NCBI RefSeq assembly: GCF_042432905.1 | Contig: NZ_JBHLWI010000025.1 | Coordinates: 1 to 64,000, forward strand | Origin: Fontibacter flavus | GTDB taxonomy: Bacteria; Bacteroidota; Bacteroidia; Cytophagales; Cyclobacteriaceae | Direction: 5' to 3' | Length of the DNA: 64,000 bases | Shown here: one piece after another, positions 9,997-19,845 of the stretch | Layout of the letters: the number at the start of each line of letters is the position of its first letter | Position numbering within the stretch: the stretch's first letter is position 1 | Translations under genes and position numbers: made by a program | The notes under the pieces: model-generated | What the model was told of the DNA's origin: nothing | What the model saw: only the letters and a program-made list of their open reading frames with translations | Database searches by the model: none

Positions 9997-10380
9997 AAAA
10001 AACCTTTTAACTGTAAAATGAAACAAACAGAATAAAATACCGGAAAGAAAATCCCAGACCTAAAACGCAAGCTGTATTTGCAGGTTTTTTAAAATAAAAG
10101 CAATATTTTAATGTTTTATCAAAAAAACACCACACAGCTTTTTCAAAATTTGATAATGATATTAAAGAATATTTTTAGTTAACACAAAGTTTTTTTGATG
10201 AAAGATCAAAAATATGGATAAAAGACTAAGCCCGACATCACCACCATCATTAGGCTATTTCATACACGTAAAAAATCCAGTCATTTCTTTTCCTTAAAAA
10301 AATCAATTCAATTTAACAAAAAAGGCTGCCCTTTACATGGGCAACCTTTTAAGATCTATACTGAGCAAAGTGACTCTTCC
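9997..10380. other. SusC upstream region and hppA 3' region
   Basis: This 384-bp AT-rich gap holds the SusC promoter region on the right-to-left strand and the hppA terminator at 10315-10350. I could not pick a convincing promoter pair for SusC. No ORF or RNA gene is supported. Confidence 0.5.
10315..10350 (-). terminator. Rho-independent terminator of hppA
   Basis: On the minus strand GGTTGCCC (10339-10346) pairs with GGGCAGCC (10324-10331) around a 7-nt loop and is followed by TTTTTTGTT. It starts about 35 bp beyond the hppA stop codon. Confidence 0.88.
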
Positions 10381-12600
10381 TTAGTCAATTTTCAGTTCTT
10401 CTACAGAAACGATCTCTTTGGAAATCTTAACTTGAATTTCTTTTTTGACCACATCTTCATCCGCTTGGGCATGACCATGCCCGTTTTCGGAAATATGTGG
10501 CGCAATAACCAAGGCTACAATTGATGTCAATTTAATCAGGATGTTCATGGATGGACCTGAAGTGTCTTTGAACGGATCACCTACTGTATCACCTGTAACA
10601 GAAGCCTTATGGGCATCAGAACCTTTATATTCCATTTTACCATTGATTTCTACACCTTTTTCAAAGGATTTTTTGGCATTATCCCAAGCACCACCGGCAT
10701 TATTCTGAAAGATACCCATCAATACACCTGATACGGTAATACCTGCCAATAAACCACCCAATACCTCAGGGCCAAAAGCAAAACCTACGATCATCGGAGC
10801 CAACAAAGCAATAGCACCAGGTGCGACCATCTCACGGATGGAAGCTTTTGTAGAAATTTCAACGCATTTTTCATATTCAGGCTTCGCCTTATATTCCATA
10901 ATGCCTGGAATTTCCTTAAACTGCCTTCTCACCTCATTAACCATATCCATGGCAGCCCGTCCTACTGCAGCTATGGCCAACGAAGAGAAAATAAACGGAA
11001 TCATCGCACCTACAAAGAGGCCGGCAAGTACATCCGCTTTATAAATATCAATGGAATCAATTCCTGCAATACCAACATAAGCTGCAAACAAAGCCAAAGC
11101 TGTCAACGCTGCAGAAGCAATGGCAAAACCTTTTCCGGTAGCCGCAGTGGTATTTCCCACAGCATCCAAAATATCTGTTCTCTCCCTAACTTCTTTTGGT
11201 AAGCCAGACATTTCTGCAATACCACCTGCATTATCAGCAATAGGACCAAAGGCATCAATTGCCAACTGCATGGCAGTAGTTGCCATCATACCAGCTGCAG
11301 CAATGGCCACACCATAAAGACCTGCAGCAAGAAAAGATCCGTAAATACCTGCCGCCAAAACCAAGATAGGTGCAACTGTAGATTCCATCCCTACTGAAAG
11401 ACCTCCAATGATATTGGTAGCGTGTCCAGTGGATGACTGCTTGATAATGGAGTTCACCGGTCTCTTGCCCATAGAGGTGTAATACTCGGTGATCATACTC
11501 ATCAAAGCACCTACAATCAAACCGATGACTACCGCACCGAAAACTCCCATTTTAGTGAAGGAGATTGAACCGCCTCTGGACAACACAAGGTCACCTTCAG
11601 GCAACATATACATAATTAAAGGATATGAAGCAGCTACAGTCAACAAGATGGAAATCCAGTTTCCTTTATTCAAAGCCACCTGTACACTATCTGTATCTTT
11701 GGCTATTTTAACAAACAAGGTACCAACAATCGAGAACATCAGACCTAAACCGGCAATCACTAAAGGCAATAGTACTGGAGCAATACCTCCAAAATTATCA
11801 GCAGAAACAATCTCTCTACCCAATACCATTGAAGCCAAAATAGTGGCCACATAAGAACCAAAAAGATCAGCACCCATACCTGCCACGTCACCTACATTGT
11901 CACCTACGTTATCTGCAATGGTTGCTGGATTTCTCACATCATCCTCAGGAATACCTGCTTCCACTTTACCTACTAAGTCCGCGCCCACATCTGCTGCTTT
12001 GGTATAAATACCTCCACCTACACGGGCAAATAAAGCGATAGATTCAGCACCCAAAGAGAACCCGGCTAAAACTTCAAGGGCTGTTTCCATTGCTGCGCCG
12101 TTTACATCACCACCTGTGGATACCACAAATAGGTTGTAGAAAACAATGAACAATGAGCCCATCCCTAAGACAGCGAGACCAGCTACACCAAGTCCCATGA
12201 CGGTACCCCCTGTGAATGATACATCCAAGGCTTTTTTAAGACTGGTTTTGGCAGCTTGGGTAGTTCTGACATTAGCCTTCGTCGCAATGTTCATCCCCAG
12301 GTAACCAGCAAACGCGGAAAGGAAAGCTCCGATTACAAATGAGATGGCAATGATAGGGCTTGAATTTTCAACCAAAGTCCCAGACCATCCTAGAATAATT
12401 GCGGCAATGACAACAAAATAGAATAGAACTTTCCATTCTGCTTTTAAAAAAGCCATGGCTCCTTTGGCCACATATCCGGCCAGTTCCATCATGTTTTCAT
12501 CACCTGTTTCCTGCTTGGTCACCCAAGCAGATTTGATAGCCATTACAATAAGGCCGATAATTCCCAACAAGGGCACCAAATAAATAAACATTTGTTCCAT
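10381..12600 (-). CDS. Membrane-bound ion-translocating pyrophosphatase (M-PPase)
   Basis: This 739-residue protein with about 16 membrane segments hydrolyses pyrophosphate and pumps H+ or Na+ across the inner membrane. The signature block is clear: KAADVGADLVGK at 201-212, PEDDVRNPATIADN at 218-231 and DNVGDNVGDVAGMGADLF at 230-247, with the Asp residues that bind Mg-PPi. Near residue 490 the motif GNTTAATGKGF has Ala where K+-independent enzymes have Lys, so it belongs to the K+-dependent group. Whether it pumps Na+, H+ or both is not decided by what I can see. A slightly unusual hydrophilic C-terminal tail of about 30 residues (HGHAQADEDVVKKEIQ) follows the last helix. It is a single-gene unit with its own promoter and terminator. 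Confidence 0.96.
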   Translation of the reverse strand: MEQMFIYLVPLLGIIGLIVMAIKSAWVTKQETGDENMMELAGYVAKGAMAFLKAEWKVLFYFVVIAAIILGWSGTLVENSSPIIAISFVIGAFLSAFAGYLGMNIATKANVRTTQAAKTSLKKALDVSFTGGTVMGLGVAGLAVLGMGSLFIVFYNLFVVSTGGDVNGAAMETALEVLAGFSLGAESIALFARVGGGIYTKAADVGADLVGKVEAGIPEDDVRNPATIADNVGDNVGDVAGMGADLFGSYVATILASMVLGREIVSADNFGGIAPVLLPLVIAGLGLMFSIVGTLFVKIAKDTDSVQVALNKGNWISILLTVAASYPLIMYMLPEGDLVLSRGGSISFTKMGVFGAVVIGLIVGALMSMITEYYTSMGKRPVNSIIKQSSTGHATNIIGGLSVGMESTVAPILVLAAGIYGSFLAAGLYGVAIAAAGMMATTAMQLAIDAFGPIADNAGGIAEMSGLPKEVRERTDILDAVGNTTAATGKGFAIASAALTALALFAAYVGIAGIDSIDIYKADVLAGLFVGAMIPFIFSSLAIAAVGRAAMDMVNEVRRQFKEIPGIMEYKAKPEYEKCVEISTKASIREMVAPGAIALLAPMIVGFAFGPEVLGGLLAGITVSGVLMGIFQNNAGGAWDNAKKSFEKGVEINGKMEYKGSDAHKASVTGDTVGDPFKDTSGPSMNILIKLTSIVALVIAPHISENGHGHAQADEDVVKKEIQVKISKEIVSVEELKID

Positions 12601-12639
12601 AAAACTATTTTTGCGTTTACTGTCGAAATTTCAATCCAA

Positions 12640-12669
12640 CAAATATATTACTATTCATATATCTCGCAA
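12640..12669 (-). promoter_or_regulatory. Promoter of hppA (Bacteroidota type)
   Basis: On the minus strand TTG (12669-12667) is followed after exactly 19 bases by TATATTTG (12647-12640), a full match to the TAnnTTTG -7 element. The predicted start of transcription is about 34 bases before the hppA ATG. Confidence 0.75.
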
Positions 12670-12855
12670 TCAAAACCTATAAAAGTCATGTATTTTTAAT
12701 AACCAAATAAAATTCTGCGTCACAAAGCAGGCTTTAACCATTGTTTTAAATCAAAATTTATTCTTTGTTGTCGATCAAGGCAGATTCAAAAGAACTTGAA
12801 TATTTTAAACCAAACGATGTTTTTTTGTTATTTTCAGTTTCAAATTCCAGCACCC

Positions 12856-14118
12856 ATGACTTCAGCAACTCTTCTTTTGGCTGTATTATACATCCTGACG
12901 CCTGCTCTGATCCTCTATCTTTGCTTCAAATACCCATTGATTAATAAAATTGGTCCAGTCATCATAGCCTATATCTTAGGGCTATTGATAGGCAATGTGG
13001 GCATCCTTCCCGCTACAGGTTCTTTCCTCAATGAATTTATGGTAACCAATCCAAAAATAGGCATCAATGAGGTGAATGCTCTTTTGGAGAAGGACTTGAT
13101 CTCTGAAGAAAACCTGCTCGCTTTTCAGATTTATAAGTTGAGAGATATCGTGATGAGCATCAGTATTCTATTGGCAATCCCACTGATGCTTTTCTCTTCC
13201 AATATCAAGCAGTGGAAACAAATGGCCGGGAAAACATTGACCTCATTATTTGTAGGCTTATTCTCTGTGATACTGGTGATTGTGGCTGGCTTTTTTATTT
13301 TTCAGAATTCGGGCATCAAAGACCTTTGGAAAGTTTCAAGCTTATTGGTTGGCGTTTATACAGGAGGAACACCAAATCTTGCTTCTTTAAAAATGATGCT
13401 GGATGTAGACCCTAACACCTACATATTGACCCATACCTATGATCTTATCATAGGTGTATTTTACTTGTCCTTTTTACTATCCATTGGTCAAACACTATTT
13501 CAGAAATTCCTTCCAAAATTCCCATTGCCCAAGGGAAGTTTTGCGCTTGAGGACAAAGAGAAACAAAAGGATTTTTGGGCTTTTATGAACAAGCAAACGA
13601 TGTTGCCTTTAGGCAAGGCAATTTTACTGGCTTTGGGCATCGTGGTAATAGGCGCGGTCCTATCCCTTTTGGTACCAGATCATCTACTGATGGTGGTAAT
13701 CATCCTGAGCATCACCACACTGGGAATATTGGCTTCTTTGATTCCTGCCATCAACCGTATTGAAAAATCCTTTGATGCGGGCATGTATTTGATTCTCATC
13801 TTTAGCCTTGTAGTAGCCTCCATGGCAGACATCAGAAACTTTGCTGGCCTGACCCCTTCACTTTTGGGCTATATATCACTAGCAGTATTTGGTTCCCTGT
13901 TCATCCATATTCTTTTAAGCAAAATCTTTAAAATTGATGCAGACACCACAATGATCACTTCCGTAGCTTTTATCTGTTCCCCTCCATTCGTACCTGTCAT
14001 TGCCGGCGCATTGCGCAATAGACATATTATGGTGTCCGGTATCACTATTGGGATTATTGGTTATGCCATTGGGAATTACCTGGGTTTTCTGGTAGCCAAT
14101 GTTTTGAAGCTTTTTTGA
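12856..14118 (+). CDS. DUF819-family integral membrane protein (YjcL-like)
   Basis: I use the ATG at 12856; the longer frame starts at a TTG (12796) or an ATG (12817) and adds only a non-conserved tail. The resulting protein of 420 residues has ten or more hydrophobic segments. It has the DUF819/YjcL pattern: an N-terminal helix pair (LLAVLYILTPALILYLCF), the segment VGVYTGGTPNLASLKMML, and a C-terminal half repeating the N-terminal fold with FICSPPFVPVIAGALRN. The family resembles two-repeat secondary transporters but its substrate is not established. It is a lone gene divergent from hppA and converges on the oxidoreductase, with 9 bp between stops. Confidence 0.82.
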   Translation: MTSATLLLAVLYILTPALILYLCFKYPLINKIGPVIIAYILGLLIGNVGILPATGSFLNEFMVTNPKIGINEVNALLEKDLISEENLLAFQIYKLRDIVMSISILLAIPLMLFSSNIKQWKQMAGKTLTSLFVGLFSVILVIVAGFFIFQNSGIKDLWKVSSLLVGVYTGGTPNLASLKMMLDVDPNTYILTHTYDLIIGVFYLSFLLSIGQTLFQKFLPKFPLPKGSFALEDKEKQKDFWAFMNKQTMLPLGKAILLALGIVVIGAVLSLLVPDHLLMVVIILSITTLGILASLIPAINRIEKSFDAGMYLILIFSLVVASMADIRNFAGLTPSLLGYISLAVFGSLFIHILLSKIFKIDADTTMITSVAFICSPPFVPVIAGALRNRHIMVSGITIGIIGYAIGNYLGFLVANVLKLF

Positions 14119-14127
14119 ATAAGTTTC

Positions 14128-15120
14128 CTAACGTACCAATTGGTCCATCACCCAATTTGTCCTGGCTGCAGTGTTCCCTGTACTTGGGCAGACATGAGTT
14201 CCCAATAAGTCTCCCACTACAGTCTGTATCAATGGCTGCTGAATATGGTAAGGTAATTCCACATGGAAATGTTTGGTTTCCTGTGAATCACTTTCAAGAA
14301 TGAATTCCCCTTTTCCAAAAGTCTCAAAACGAATAGACCCTTTGCTTCCATAAATGATGACCTCATCAATTTCCGCACCTTTGGCAGTGGTAAAGCACCA
14401 ATTTCCTGAACCCATGACCCCACTTTCAAATACGAAACTACCCACGACAACATCTTCAGCCTGATACGCTTTTGCCTGATTTCCTGAAAAACCATTAGCT
14501 TGGACAATAGGTCCAAAAAAGAAATCCAATAAATCCAATTGGTGTGATGCCAAATCAAAAAAGTAGCCTCCACCAGCAATCTGTGGGTCTATCCTCCAGT
14601 TGTTTTCCAAATGTACCACTACATCTGGAGTCAGAACCTGTTTCAAATTGACATGTACCGTTCTGATTTCACCTATAGTACCCTCATCCAATAATTCTTT
14701 GATCCTGACAAAATGCGGCAGGGCCCTTCTATAATAAGCTACATAAAGAGGAACTCCCGCCTTTTCACAATGGGCAATCATTTCCTTGCACTCGGCATAA
14801 GTCCTTCCCATTGGTTTCTCTACATAAACAGGCTTGCCGGCAGCAGCAGCCAATTTGGTCAACGGTAAATGCATGTGGGGAGGTGTAGCAATATAAACAG
14901 CGTTAATTTCAGGATCGTTGACTAGATCCACGGCCTCAGTATACCATTTAGGGACTTGGTGCCGATCGGCATAATCCTTCACCTTCTCTTCGTTTCTGCG
15001 CATCACTGCCACCAATAGGCTATGCGGAATCAATTTCATGGCAGGAGCGGATTTTTTCTCGCAAACATTACCAACCCCTAGCACACCCCATTTTACAACA
15101 TCTTCCTGGATTTTTCTCAT
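14128..15120 (-). CDS. Gfo/Idh/MocA-family NAD(P)-dependent oxidoreductase
   Basis: I start at the ATG at 15120; the frame runs 48 codons further upstream but that stretch is not protein-like. The 330-residue product has an N-terminal Rossmann fold (VKWGVLGVGNVCEKKSAPA), the hallmark VEKPMGRT loop whose Lys-Pro contacts the nicotinamide, and the C-terminal alpha/beta domain with GGGYFFDLASHQLDLLDFF, where the DxxxH motif supplies the usual catalytic His. Members oxidise or reduce sugars, inositols or related polyols, or act on dihydrodiols. The substrate cannot be predicted. It is not part of an evident sugar cluster: the neighbours are a membrane protein and a divergent acyl-CoA oxidase. Confidence 0.9.
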   Translation of the reverse strand: MRKIQEDVVKWGVLGVGNVCEKKSAPAMKLIPHSLLVAVMRRNEEKVKDYADRHQVPKWYTEAVDLVNDPEINAVYIATPPHMHLPLTKLAAAAGKPVYVEKPMGRTYAECKEMIAHCEKAGVPLYVAYYRRALPHFVRIKELLDEGTIGEIRTVHVNLKQVLTPDVVVHLENNWRIDPQIAGGGYFFDLASHQLDLLDFFFGPIVQANGFSGNQAKAYQAEDVVVGSFVFESGVMGSGNWCFTTAKGAEIDEVIIYGSKGSIRFETFGKGEFILESDSQETKHFHVELPYHIQQPLIQTVVGDLLGTHVCPSTGNTAARTNWVMDQLVR

Positions 15121-15304
15121 ACATGAAAAATAAATAAAACTTTCCATATAAAGTGTCTGAACATTTAGATTAAAGCATATGAAGAAAGAATTCTCATGAG
15201 ATATCCCATGATTTAAAGACCAACCTGAAAAAAGCAAATTGTCTTGGATTGGTGATTTTGCCATGATATCATTAACTTAAGCAACAGGTCTAAGTCCAAA
15301 AAAT

Positions 15305-17590
15305 ATGCAAAGTCCACAAAAAGTAGCCCCAACCAATTGCCTGATTTTTCTCCCTTTGCTGCACAGGGTCTGGGAAGATCATATTTTGTCTCCAACTGAA
15401 ATCTCTGAAATGCAAGCCTTGGTCCTCAAACAAACTTGGTTGCAACAGGATGAAAAAGAGTGGCTATTGGCCAAAATAGACCCGAATCACCCTCCTAAAA
15501 TAAAGGAACTGAAATCCTGGCAGGCAAAAATAAAGGCTCTAAGACCGGAACAAGAAGTTGGACTGTTTGAAATAGGTTTGGCTTTAGTCAGAATCGAAAA
15601 TCCTCACATAAAGCTTTCGGAACATGTAGCCAAAGACTTCATGGCAACAGAATCAGCAATAGGTATTTTGGGCAAAGAAGCTACATACTTGTACAAAAAA
15701 AGACATGAAACTATCAGTTCAGGGGATTTGAGGGAAGATACCTTTGACCACAAGAAAATGTCTGAAATCTTGGATGGTGACCAGAGAAAGCTAATCCAAA
15801 AAGTCAAAACAATTATTTCTGATCCACTTTTTCGTTATCAGGAATTTGAAAACCTTAACGAACAAAGAGAGCAGGTGTTGAACTGGTGTACGGATCTTGC
15901 CAAACAGGGATTTGGTTCTTGGGCATATCCTCACCATGCCGGAGGAAAAGATGATATGGAAGGTTATTTTACCATTATGGAAACCCTCAGCTTCCATGAT
16001 TTGAGCATGGTAATCAAGTTTGGTGTTCAATTTGGCCTTTGGGGAATGAGCATATATTTTTTGGGGACGGAGAAACATCACCATAAATACCTCAGGGACA
16101 TTGGAAGTCTGAAATTACCGGGCTGCTTCGCCATGACAGAGACAGGGCATGGCTCTAATGTGAGGGGGCTCGAGACTACTGCCACCTATAACCATCTTGA
16201 CCAAACCTTCACGATCCATACTCCCCATCCTGATGCCAGAAAAGAATACATAGGAAATGCTGCTCTACATGGAAAGATGGCTACGGTCTTTGCCAAGCTG
16301 ATCATTGATGGGGAAGATTATGGCGTCAATGCTTTTGTGGTACCACTAAGGTCTGATAATGGCAAATTATTTCCTGGAATTCGGATTGAGGATTGTGGTA
16401 GAAAAATGGGATTAAACGGAGTGGACAATGGTATCATCTACTTTGACCAAGTGAAAATCCCCAAAGAAAACATGTTGGACAGGTTTGCTTCAATCAACGC
16501 TGAAGGTGAGTTTGAAAGCCCAATACAATCTGACAACAGGAGATTTTTCACCATGTTGGGCACATTGGTTGGTGGAAGGATCGGTATTCCCCGCTCTGCC
16601 CTATCCGCCTGCAAATCCGGATTGACCATCGCAATCCTTCATGGAGAAAAACGGAAACAGTTTGGACCTGAAGGAGGCGAAGAAGTTCCGATTCTGAATT
16701 ATAGGATGCATCAGAGAAGACTGATGAGACCTTTGGCCACAATCTTTGCCCTGCAGTTTGCTTTACAATATTTGACAAAAAGGTTTTTAGGTAGGACAGA
16801 AGACGATGCACAGGAAATAGAAGCTTTAGCCGCAGGATTAAAGGCATACACAACCTGGTTTACCTCAGCAACTTTACAGGAATGTAGGGAAGCTAGTGGA
16901 GGTAAAGGCTACCTTTCAGAAAACAGGATTGATGCTCTGAAAAATGACACTGATGTCTATACCACCTTTGAAGGCGATAATGTGGTATTGATGCAGTTGG
17001 TGGCCAAAAACAGACTGACAGAATTCCGAAAGGAGTTTGGAGACATGAACTTGTTCACCATTTTAAACTACCTCGCCAATCAAACCAAAACAAATATCAC
17101 AGAAAAAAACCCAGTCATTACCCGAAGCACTGCCACTGAACACTTGTTGGATTTTGATTTTCACCTCAATGCTTTCCGCTATAGGGAAAGGAGTATCCTG
17201 AGCAGTGCAGCCCGAAGGTTAAAAAGACTTATTGAATCAGGAATGGATTCATTTGATGCATTCAATGTTGCCCAACACCACTTAGTAGAAGTAGGGACTG
17301 CCTTTATCGAACGTGTCATTTTGCAGGAGTTCCAGCAAAAAATCCGTACCATTACTGATAAGGATTGTCAAAATACACTTACACAACTTTGCCAGCTTTT
17401 CGCCCTTCAAACTTTGGAAAAACACAAAGGATGGTATTTAGAAGAAGGCTACATGGAAGGAATCAAAACAAAGGCAATTCGAAAAGAGGTCAACCAATTA
17501 TGTTGGGAAGTAAGAAAAAATGCGCTAGCCTTAACTGATGCCTTTGAAATCCCGGAAAGTTGTCTGGCTGCACCTATTGCTGTAAGGTGA
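15305..17590 (+). CDS. Acyl-CoA oxidase/dehydrogenase-family flavoenzyme
   Basis: This 761-residue protein has the acyl-CoA oxidase architecture rather than the shorter (about 380 aa) dehydrogenase. It has an N-terminal helical domain, an FAD-binding middle domain with CFAMTETGHGSNVRGLETTA near 275-295 and PHPDARKEYIGNAALHGKMA just after, and two C-terminal helical domains. The expected catalytic Glu lies in TTFEGDNVVLMQL near residue 560. Such enzymes perform the first step of fatty-acid beta-oxidation. In bacteria it could pass electrons to oxygen or to an ETF, and sequence alone does not decide. No other beta-oxidation gene is adjacent. It converges on the Ppx/GppA gene with 15 bp between stops. 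Confidence 0.88.
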   Translation: MQSPQKVAPTNCLIFLPLLHRVWEDHILSPTEISEMQALVLKQTWLQQDEKEWLLAKIDPNHPPKIKELKSWQAKIKALRPEQEVGLFEIGLALVRIENPHIKLSEHVAKDFMATESAIGILGKEATYLYKKRHETISSGDLREDTFDHKKMSEILDGDQRKLIQKVKTIISDPLFRYQEFENLNEQREQVLNWCTDLAKQGFGSWAYPHHAGGKDDMEGYFTIMETLSFHDLSMVIKFGVQFGLWGMSIYFLGTEKHHHKYLRDIGSLKLPGCFAMTETGHGSNVRGLETTATYNHLDQTFTIHTPHPDARKEYIGNAALHGKMATVFAKLIIDGEDYGVNAFVVPLRSDNGKLFPGIRIEDCGRKMGLNGVDNGIIYFDQVKIPKENMLDRFASINAEGEFESPIQSDNRRFFTMLGTLVGGRIGIPRSALSACKSGLTIAILHGEKRKQFGPEGGEEVPILNYRMHQRRLMRPLATIFALQFALQYLTKRFLGRTEDDAQEIEALAAGLKAYTTWFTSATLQECREASGGKGYLSENRIDALKNDTDVYTTFEGDNVVLMQLVAKNRLTEFRKEFGDMNLFTILNYLANQTKTNITEKNPVITRSTATEHLLDFDFHLNAFRYRERSILSSAARRLKRLIESGMDSFDAFNVAQHHLVEVGTAFIERVILQEFQQKIRTITDKDCQNTLTQLCQLFALQTLEKHKGWYLEEGYMEGIKTKAIRKEVNQLCWEVRKNALALTDAFEIPESCLAAPIAVR

Positions 17591-17605
17591 TTGATCAGGA
17601 AGTTT

Positions 17606-19138
17606 TCATCCTTTTTCTAGCAGGATTTCTTTCTTGAGATAGAGGGATAATGTGTCAGAAAACCGCTGTGCTTCCCAGATTTCCAAATCCATTCCGGCCT
17701 CGCCGAATATTTTGATCGTAAGCCTATTCTTATCCATCAAACAATGGACGTTTTCAACCCATTGGTTCTTGGTTTTATCTAAACCTACAGCTATCCTAAG
17801 TATTCCAGCAAGCCCTTTGACCAATTTTCTTTCTTTTTTATCCAATCTCTTAAAAGCTTTATGCCTTTTTTTGGGACCTGATTTGCGGTGGTACCTGGCA
17901 AGCAGGGCCAGAACGACCAATTCCTGGTTATTAAATCCTCTCAACCTACCCTGAAGAATCAAATATCTGGAATGCTTGTGGTAATCCTGAAAATTGACAA
18001 AAGTCCCCACATCATAAACCAAACATGCCTGATAGAGCAGTTCTCTAGCAGCCATATCCATTCCATGAAAATCCTTCAATTGGTCGAAGAGTTGCATAGC
18101 CAATCGGGACACATGCTTTTTTTCCTCAATTTCCGTTTCATATTTCATGGCCATCAGCAAACTGCTCCTTTCTCTGATGCTCTTTCCCTCCACAACTTCT
18201 TCCAATCTTTGACCATGCTTTTCGATGTAATCAATGATCAAGCCTTCTCTTAGAGAGGCATCCGACAAGGTAAGCTCTTTGACTTTTGCCAACTTAAGTA
18301 ATTCCACCAGCAATAAGCCTCCCAAATGTATAGCGTCTACCCTATTCTCGCTTACACCTTTAACCATGGTTCTTTCTTCTGGAGGTAGAGTCAAAAGTCT
18401 TTTCACTACCTTTTCAAGATCTTTCACCCTGATGACTTCTGCATTTACAGAATTCCCTACTTCCCTCCCACTTAAGTGAATTGTTGCTTCCCCAAGAGTC
18501 CGAATGGTGCCGGAAGTCCCCACCACCTTACTGAAACCAACTTTTCTGGCACTTTCCAAAATTGAAGCAGCCAATTCTCTCACATGGGCCCTGAGTGCTT
18601 CCTGCTGTTCAGGAGGTAGTGGTTCTTGGTTACCAACCCTGTCCAAAAGTCTCAAAACTCCAAGTTTCATGCTGTTCTTGAACAAAACAGCTTCCTTGTT
18701 TCCCACAACTGCCTCGGTACTTCCCCCACCGATGTCTAAAACCAGTGTATTCTCATGTTGAAGATCAATAGCCCTCTTGACTGCCAAAAATATCAATCTT
18801 GCCTCTTCATTTCCAGAAATCAACTGTGGAGAAAGTCCTACTTCATGGATCAGTTTATCCAAAAACTCACGCCCGTTTTTGGCTTCTCTTGTAGCAGAAG
18901 TAGCTGCTGTGATGATGTGGTCCACCCCATATTGATCCGCCAATTGGACGTAACGGGAGATGGTCTCTATGCCTTTATTAAAAGATTGCTTGCTCAGCAT
19001 TTTATGGGCAAATACGCCGACACCCAATTTTACCATTTCTTTTTCCTGCACCAGCACTTCAAATTGATGCTTAGAAGTAGCTTTGACAATTATCATGTGA
19101 ATGGAGTTGGTGCCAATATCAATTGCTGCGAGATTCAT
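17606..19138 (-). CDS. Ppx/GppA-family phosphatase (exopolyphosphatase-like)
   Basis: The ATG at 19138 is preferred over an upstream TTG because it places the ASKHA phosphate-1 motif (LAAIDIGTNSIHMIIV) at the very N-terminus, as in the family. DIGGGSTEAV near 140 is the phosphate-2 motif and GTSGTIRTLGEA near 210 follows. The C-terminal 200 residues form the HD-like helical domain (YQACLVYDVG, ARYHRKSGPKKRHKAF). The 510-residue product should hydrolyse inorganic polyphosphate and/or the pppGpp 5' phosphate in the cytoplasm. No polyphosphate kinase is adjacent. It lies 68 bp downstream of the CPBP protease gene in the same orientation and may be co-transcribed with it. Confidence 0.92.
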   Translation of the reverse strand: MNLAAIDIGTNSIHMIIVKATSKHQFEVLVQEKEMVKLGVGVFAHKMLSKQSFNKGIETISRYVQLADQYGVDHIITAATSATREAKNGREFLDKLIHEVGLSPQLISGNEEARLIFLAVKRAIDLQHENTLVLDIGGGSTEAVVGNKEAVLFKNSMKLGVLRLLDRVGNQEPLPPEQQEALRAHVRELAASILESARKVGFSKVVGTSGTIRTLGEATIHLSGREVGNSVNAEVIRVKDLEKVVKRLLTLPPEERTMVKGVSENRVDAIHLGGLLLVELLKLAKVKELTLSDASLREGLIIDYIEKHGQRLEEVVEGKSIRERSSLLMAMKYETEIEEKKHVSRLAMQLFDQLKDFHGMDMAARELLYQACLVYDVGTFVNFQDYHKHSRYLILQGRLRGFNNQELVVLALLARYHRKSGPKKRHKAFKRLDKKERKLVKGLAGILRIAVGLDKTKNQWVENVHCLMDKNRLTIKIFGEAGMDLEIWEAQRFSDTLSLYLKKEILLEKG

Positions 19139-19206
19139 AGACAAAGGGTTGGTCAAAACTAAAGATAAGCATTAATTGTAACCTTTAGGTACCGATTATA
19201 GGATTT

Positions 19207-19845
19207 TTACCAAACCCACCAAGGTGCTGAAGGTTGTTCCATATATACCCAAAAATCAAAGATACAATGTGCGGCTATGCAAGGCCATAAGGATCCGCTG
19301 AGGTATCTGGAAAATCCAAAAAGAATCCCAGCAATCCCTGTATATAAAAATAACTCCAAAGGCGTATTGTAAATGGTCTGTTCCGGCAGGACAAACAAAC
19401 AAGCTTTATAGCCCGCATGAGCAACAGCCGAAATCAGAATAGCCCATTTAGGATTCCAATAGCCCGCAGCTCCTTGAATATATCCTCGAAAAACAAGTTC
19501 TTCAATAAATCCAATGGAGACAGCTACCATAACAAAAGACCCAATACTGAGTGGTATGAAAGGGAATCCATCCTCCCATCGGGAATAAATGGCCACTGCC
19601 AACGCTATGAAGACAGATATAAGCAATACCCATATTTTGGATTTTTTAAGCCTCCAAAGCTGGACATCAAAAACTGCCTTTGGATGGAATATTTGAATGA
19701 TGCCTATCCAAAAGCCTGCCATCAATAAAGATGCAAAGCCAAGCCATTTTATGGGAGCGGCCTCTTGGATCAGTAATGAAAACAAGCACAAAAAAACAGT
19801 CAGGTAAATCGAACGGTAAAGCCCTTTTTTTGAATCAAGTTCCAT
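19207..19845 (-). CDS. CPBP-family intramembrane metalloprotease
   Basis: This 212-residue protein has about six membrane segments and carries the CPBP (CAAX protease/bacteriocin-processing) motifs: EELVFRG for motif 1, and a final AAHCIFDFW helix with the metal-binding His. An additional His/Tyr-containing helix (ISAVAHAGYKA) lies between them. Members cleave prenylated or membrane-inserted substrates, or act in immunity or signalling; the substrate here is unknown. Its start overlaps the end of the upstream LRR gene by 11 bp, so the two are almost certainly translated from one mRNA. Confidence 0.85.
   Translation of the reverse strand: MELDSKKGLYRSIYLTVFLCLFSLLIQEAAPIKWLGFASLLMAGFWIGIIQIFHPKAVFDVQLWRLKKSKIWVLLISVFIALAVAIYSRWEDGFPFIPLSIGSFVMVAVSIGFIEELVFRGYIQGAAGYWNPKWAILISAVAHAGYKACLFVLPEQTIYNTPLELFLYTGIAGILFGFSRYLSGSLWPCIAAHCIFDFWVYMEQPSAPWWVW

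Noticed and set aside
10027..10250. Possible promoter elements of SusC in AT-rich DNA
   Set aside because: Many partial TAnnTTTG-like words but none with a matching -33 at the usual spacing.
15791..16084. Minus-strand ORF of 97 codons opposite the acyl-CoA oxidase gene
   Set aside because: Antisense shadow of conserved coding sequence.
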